Made by a program: the position numbers and the translations under genes. A stretch of DNA of 9,586 bases from Candidatus Cellulosilyticum pullistercoris (GTDB lineage Bacteria > Bacillota > Clostridia > Lachnospirales > Cellulosilyticaceae), in assembly GCA_018883705.1 (NCBI GenBank), contig JAHLFQ010000058.1:1-9586 (forward strand), written 5' to 3'. The notes under the pieces were generated by a model. The model searched no databases. It was not told the DNA's origin and saw nothing but the letters and a program-made list of their open reading frames with translations. Within the stretch, counting starts at the first letter, position 1. Every line of letters begins with the position of its first letter. Shown piece after piece: positions 6,431 through 9,586 of this stretch.

Positions 6431-8509
6431 ATGATAAGTATCAGTAGAAGAACCAAGAAACAAATTTCACATCTGATAGTGGGAAGTGTAGGTCTTGGAA
6501 TAGCAGTCATTAGTATCTTGACAGTAGCATGGGGTGTTAGTGTGATTAAAACAGCTCCAGATATAGAAGAAATACAATTTCCAGAAGTTGCACTTACATC
6601 GTTTCTATATGATGCAGAGGGTAATGAATTAAGCAGCTTTTCAGGAGAGGCTAGTGGTATATATATACCTTTAAGTGAGATTCCTATTATGATGCAACAA
6701 GCTGTTATAGCAATAGAAGATGCACGATTTTATGAGCATAATGGAATTGATTTAGTTAAAATAGGAAAAGCAATGCTTATAAATATAGAGAGCGGAAGTT
6801 TCAGTACAGGAGGTACGACCATTACACAGCAACTTGTAAAGAGAATGATTCCAGCGGGAAATAGTTGGAGAAGAAAAGTACAAGAACAATATTTAGCCGT
6901 ACAATTAGAAAAGTTATATAGCAAAGATACGATTTTAGAATACTATTTGAATACTGTCGGATTAAGTCATGGGCTTAATGGTGTGGAAGCGGCAGCCAAT
7001 TATTATTTTGGTAAATCAGTAAATAAACTAAGTTTATCTGAGCAAGTATCTATTGTGGCTATAATAGAGAGGCCTACTTATTATGATCCTATAACTAATC
7101 CAGAAAATAACTGGAGAGCGGTAGAAAGTATATTAGTAGCCATGGAAAAGCAAGGCTATATTACAGAGAAAGAGCGAGAAGTAGCGCTGCAAAATCCACC
7201 TTATGAAGCGATACAAAAGGTACATGAGGCGCAGGATTCAACAGAGGTGAGGAGCTATTTTGTAGATGAAGTCTATAAGGAAGTACTTGAAGATTTACAA
7301 ACTGAAAGGGGGTTATCTGAACTTGAAGCCATAAGACTTATGTATTCAGGGGGATTACAGATTTATACTACATTGGATGGTACGATGCAGAGCATAGTAG
7401 AACGATATATGAATGATAAAAGCTTCTATCCCAACATAGATAAGTACTCTTTAGAATACGAAGTTCAGTTCAAAGCATTAGAGGGTACTTCAGATCATCA
7501 GAGCTTAAGTATAGTAGTAAGTGGAGAAGAAGAAATGAGAGAGGTAATTGAAACAAAGAAAAAAGAGTGGGGAATTACAAAAAATGAGCAAATTCAATCA
7601 GAAAGCATACTTTTAAGGCCTGAGCCACAAGCAGCATTTATAGTCACGGATTATCGTACAGGATACATTAAGGCACTATATGGCGGGCGTGGAGAAAAGG
7701 TGAATTTAGGGTTTAACTATGCAACCCAAGCAAAAAGGCAAGTAGGAGATCTTTTAATGCCACTTGCAGTTTATGCACCAGCACTTGATATCAATATCTG
7801 TACAGAGGAAACTGTATTAAAAGATGAAGCAATAGAGATTTCACTAGATAATGGTAGTATTTACATACCTAAAAATAAAGATGGCATTTATTCTGAGAAG
7901 CAGATGAGTATTAAAGAAGCATTAGCAAATTCAGTAAATACAATTGCTTGTCGCGTTTTATATGAAGGTGTTGGGTATGACACTAGCTATGACTATTTGC
8001 AACGATTTGGTATGAAATCATTAGTAGAGGAGGATAAAACTTGTGCGTTAGCGATAGGTGCAACTACAAATGGGGTAACAGTACTGGAGCTTAATGCGGC
8101 GTATAGCACTATTGCTAATGAAGGAGTTTACATTAAACCTACTACATATGTGAAAGTAGTAGATGCACAAGGCAATATCCTACTAGATCATTCAAGTGAA
8201 AGTATCATGGATAAACGTTCTCGTGTGGTAATAAAAGAAGAAACAGCGCATCAGTTAACAGATATGTTACAGTATGCAATGAGTCAAGAAACTGCTATGT
8301 CTGAGTATTTTGATTCTAAGGAGGTAGCAGGTAAAATAAATAGTGGAAAGACAAAAGATATACTTTTTTCAGGGTATACGCCTTATTTAGCAGCTACTAT
8401 TTGGTCTGGATATAGTAATCCAGAATATATCGATGTACATGAGGGTTATGAGGTAAAGCTTTGGGGAAGTATAATGAGTGAAATCAATAAAGCAAGTATA
8501 GCAGAATAG
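6431..8509 (+). CDS. Class A penicillin-binding protein with intact glycosyltransferase and degenerate transpeptidase
   Basis: This 692-residue bitopic membrane protein is preceded by AAGGAG eight bases before the ATG. One N-terminal helix (about 14-37) follows a basic stretch. The GT51 peptidoglycan glycosyltransferase domain (about 55-245) keeps its motifs: EDARFYEHNG with catalytic E96, GGTTITQQ (127-134), RRKVQEQ with E152, LEYYLN (169-174) and ERPTYYDP (213-220). The transpeptidase domain (about 400-665) is clear by fold (QAAFIVTDYRTG, YATQAKRQ, LAVYAPAL, SGYTPYLAATIWSGY), but its active site is broken. The usual PGSTFKP reads VGDLLMP, so the nucleophilic Ser is D440 and the Lys is M443. 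SVN (501-503) remains, and KTG is K635-I636-N637. It should polymerise lipid II glycan strands but neither cross-link them nor bind penicillin covalently. The frame is unbroken with conserved surroundings, so this looks like a maintained pseudoenzyme. It is probably the last gene of the gntR-ABC operon. Confidence 0.92.
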   Translation: MISISRRTKKQISHLIVGSVGLGIAVISILTVAWGVSVIKTAPDIEEIQFPEVALTSFLYDAEGNELSSFSGEASGIYIPLSEIPIMMQQAVIAIEDARFYEHNGIDLVKIGKAMLINIESGSFSTGGTTITQQLVKRMIPAGNSWRRKVQEQYLAVQLEKLYSKDTILEYYLNTVGLSHGLNGVEAAANYYFGKSVNKLSLSEQVSIVAIIERPTYYDPITNPENNWRAVESILVAMEKQGYITEKEREVALQNPPYEAIQKVHEAQDSTEVRSYFVDEVYKEVLEDLQTERGLSELEAIRLMYSGGLQIYTTLDGTMQSIVERYMNDKSFYPNIDKYSLEYEVQFKALEGTSDHQSLSIVVSGEEEMREVIETKKKEWGITKNEQIQSESILLRPEPQAAFIVTDYRTGYIKALYGGRGEKVNLGFNYATQAKRQVGDLLMPLAVYAPALDINICTEETVLKDEAIEISLDNGSIYIPKNKDGIYSEKQMSIKEALANSVNTIACRVLYEGVGYDTSYDYLQRFGMKSLVEEDKTCALAIGATTNGVTVLELNAAYSTIANEGVYIKPTTYVKVVDAQGNILLDHSSESIMDKRSRVVIKEETAHQLTDMLQYAMSQETAMSEYFDSKEVAGKINSGKTKDILFSGYTPYLAATIWSGYSNPEYIDVHEGYEVKLWGSIMSEINKASIAE

Positions 8510-8555
8510 TATAAGTAGTACTTGAAAGTTAAGATATAGAATAAAATTGTTTAAG

Positions 8556-8592
8556 AAAAGTCATGTAGAGTGTCAAGCTGCATGACTTTTTT
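8556..8592 (+). terminator. Rho-independent terminator of the gntR-ABC-PBP operon
   Basis: AAAAGTCATGTAG (8556-8568) pairs with CTGCATGACTTTT (8578-8590), one G-U included, around a 9-nt loop. The T run continues to 8592. The A-rich left arm means it may work in both directions, though no convergent gene is present. Confidence 0.9.
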
Positions 8593-8671
8593 GTAACATA
8601 AGCCTTTGTTAATAAATATATAATATATATGTTGTATTATTTCATTTTTTAAAAAATACTGATTTTAAATA

Positions 8672-8700
8672 TTGACAAAATTTTAAATAGGTCGTATACT
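8672..8700 (+). promoter_or_regulatory. Sigma-A promoter of the amino-acid ABC importer operon
   Basis: TTGACA (8672-8677) and TATACT (8695-8700) with a 17-nt spacer predict a start near 8707, giving a leader of about 73 bases. This is too short for a T-box or most amino-acid riboswitches, so any control would be by a protein. Confidence 0.85.
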
Positions 8701-8726
8701 TTGACTCATATAAAAATAAATAAATA

Positions 8727-8742
8727 TAAACATATATGTTTA
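8727..8742 (+). promoter_or_regulatory. 16-bp palindrome in the permease leader, possible operator
   Basis: TAAACATATATGTTTA is a perfect inverted repeat about 20 bases downstream of the predicted start site. It could bind a repressor or form a small hairpin. Being made of A/T plus one C/G pair, it could also arise by chance in such AT-rich DNA. Confidence 0.35.
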
Positions 8743-8779
8743 CTAGGAAATGAAAATAATGTGAGAAAGGGGAGGGAAG

Positions 8780-9439
8780 ATGGATTTTGAAGCGATTATA
8801 AGATATATACCACTTTATATTGAAGCAGCGAAGCTAACGATTGTATTAGGTGGATTAGGTATTCTATTGTCTACTGTAGTGGGATTTATATGTAGTTTAA
8901 TAAGATATTATAAAATTCCTATTGCGAAGCAAGTAGTAGGTATGTATATAGAGTTATCTAGAAATACACCTCTTTTGATACAACTTTTCTTTTTATATTA
9001 TGGATTACCTAAGCTAGGTATTAAAATCAGTGCGGAGACTTGTGCCATAATGGGGTTAACGTTTTTGGGCGGGAGCTATATGGCAGAAGCCTTTAGAGGT
9101 GGGCTTGAAGCCGTTAGTAAGACTCAGATTGAATCAGGGATGAGTATTGGACTTAACGAGTGGCAACTCATTCGCTATGTGATTTTACCACAAGCCTTTG
9201 CTGTATCAGTACCAGCCATAGGGGCTAATATAATCTTTTTGCTCAAAGAGACTTCTATTTTTAGTGCGGTAGCATTAGCAGATCTTATGTTTGTAGCCAA
9301 GGATTTAATAGGTATGTATTACAAGACAGATGAAGCGTTACTCTTATTAGTAATAGCTTACCTTATTATCTTACTACCACTTTCGGTATTATTTTCTTTT
9401 ATAGAAAGGAAGGTGCGCTATGCAGGATTTGGGCATTAA
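8780..9439 (+). CDS. Polar amino-acid ABC importer permease, HisM/GlnP family
   Basis: This 219-residue inner-membrane protein has full family length and a strong ribosome site (GGGGAGGG) just before the ATG. It carries about five helices (roughly 16-42, 58-77, 87-108, 146-172 and 184-208). The family signature ELSRNTPLLIQLFFLYYGLP (58-77) is clear. The cytoplasmic EAA loop that contacts the ATPase is EAFRGGLEAV...QIESGMSIGLNEWQ...VILPQA (103-139). It forms half of a heterodimeric pore that imports an amino acid delivered by a lipid-anchored binding protein. Glutamate, aspartate, glutamine or cystine are all possible and the sequence does not decide. It overlaps the next permease gene by 20 bases. 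The binding protein and ATPase should lie beyond the window's right edge. Confidence 0.93.
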   Translation: MDFEAIIRYIPLYIEAAKLTIVLGGLGILLSTVVGFICSLIRYYKIPIAKQVVGMYIELSRNTPLLIQLFFLYYGLPKLGIKISAETCAIMGLTFLGGSYMAEAFRGGLEAVSKTQIESGMSIGLNEWQLIRYVILPQAFAVSVPAIGANIIFLLKETSIFSAVALADLMFVAKDLIGMYYKTDEALLLLVIAYLIILLPLSVLFSFIERKVRYAGFGH

Positions 9440-9586
9440 TGTGCTGTTTCAAGGCAGAAATCTAATTAGGCTATTAGGGGGTCTTGCAGTAGCTATGAAA
9501 ATTGCTTTTATTGCGATAGTCATATCAGGTGTATTAGGCATTGGGTTAGGGATTTTAATGACCTCTAAGTATAGAAGTATTAAGAT
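9420..9586 (+). CDS. Second amino-acid ABC permease (3'-truncated by window edge)
   Basis: An ATG at 9420, preceded by AAAGGAAGG and lying inside the previous gene's last codons, opens a frame that runs to the window end (55 codons visible). The visible N-terminus has a short amphipathic lead (LFQGRNLIRLLGGL) and then a first membrane helix (AMKIAFIAIVISGVLGIGLGI) ending at a basic loop (TSKYRSIK). This is the usual start of a HisM/GlnP-type permease. Together with the overlap, this supports the partner subunit of the permease before it. Confidence 0.85.
   Translation, partial: MQDLGINVLFQGRNLIRLLGGLAVAMKIAFIAIVISGVLGIGLGILMTSKYRSIK

Noticed and set aside
6730..6924. Minus-strand 64-codon open frame
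   Set aside because: It lies wholly inside the conserved glycosyltransferase region of the PBP gene and is a shadow.
8707..8779. T-box or amino-acid riboswitch before the amino-acid permease
   Set aside because: The leader is only about 73 bases, has no specifier or T-box sequence and no terminator hairpin.

Overview
This is an AT-rich window with strong Shine-Dalgarno sites, sigma-A type promoters (TTGACA, 17-nt spacer, TATAAA/TATACT) and many rho-independent terminators. All genes are on the + strand. Together with a family 9 pectate lyase, an iron-containing butanol-type alcohol dehydrogenase, a CarD protein and a YtrA-type GntR regulator, this points to an anaerobic, plant-polysaccharide-degrading clostridium. 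A Lachnospirales or Cellulosilyticum-like organism is my guess from gene content, not something proved by the sequence.

Layout. (1) Positions 1-1167 hold the 3' part of a secreted PL9 pectate lyase, closed by a strong terminator. (2) Positions 1372-2532 hold a monocistronic Fe-dependent alcohol dehydrogenase, followed by a 16-bp hairpin. (3) Positions 2533-2938 hold no convincing protein gene. They carry a consensus promoter, a long hairpin with a U8 tail and a possible loop-to-tail pseudoknot, then a second terminator. I read this as a small RNA or structured leader. (4) Positions 2939-3424 encode a divergent CarD-family RNA polymerase-binding protein with its own terminator. (5) A promoter with a 36-bp perfect palindrome over the expected transcription start drives an apparent five-gene operon (3697-8509): YtrA-type GntR repressor, ABC ATPase, two paralogous six-helix membrane proteins, and a class A penicillin-binding protein, ended by a terminator at 8556-8592. 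(6) A further consensus promoter starts an amino-acid ABC importer operon. The first permease is complete (8780-9439) and the second (from 9420) runs off the window.

The most notable content is operon (5). It resembles the cell-wall-antibiotic-responsive ytr operon of Bacillus subtilis, but its last gene encodes a PBP whose glycosyltransferase motifs look intact while its transpeptidase has lost the catalytic Ser and Lys of SxxK and the TG of KTG. The inferred module is an envelope-stress-inducible ABC system linked to a glycan polymerase that cannot cross-link and should not be acylated by beta-lactams. The structured RNA region upstream of carD is the second item worth following up.
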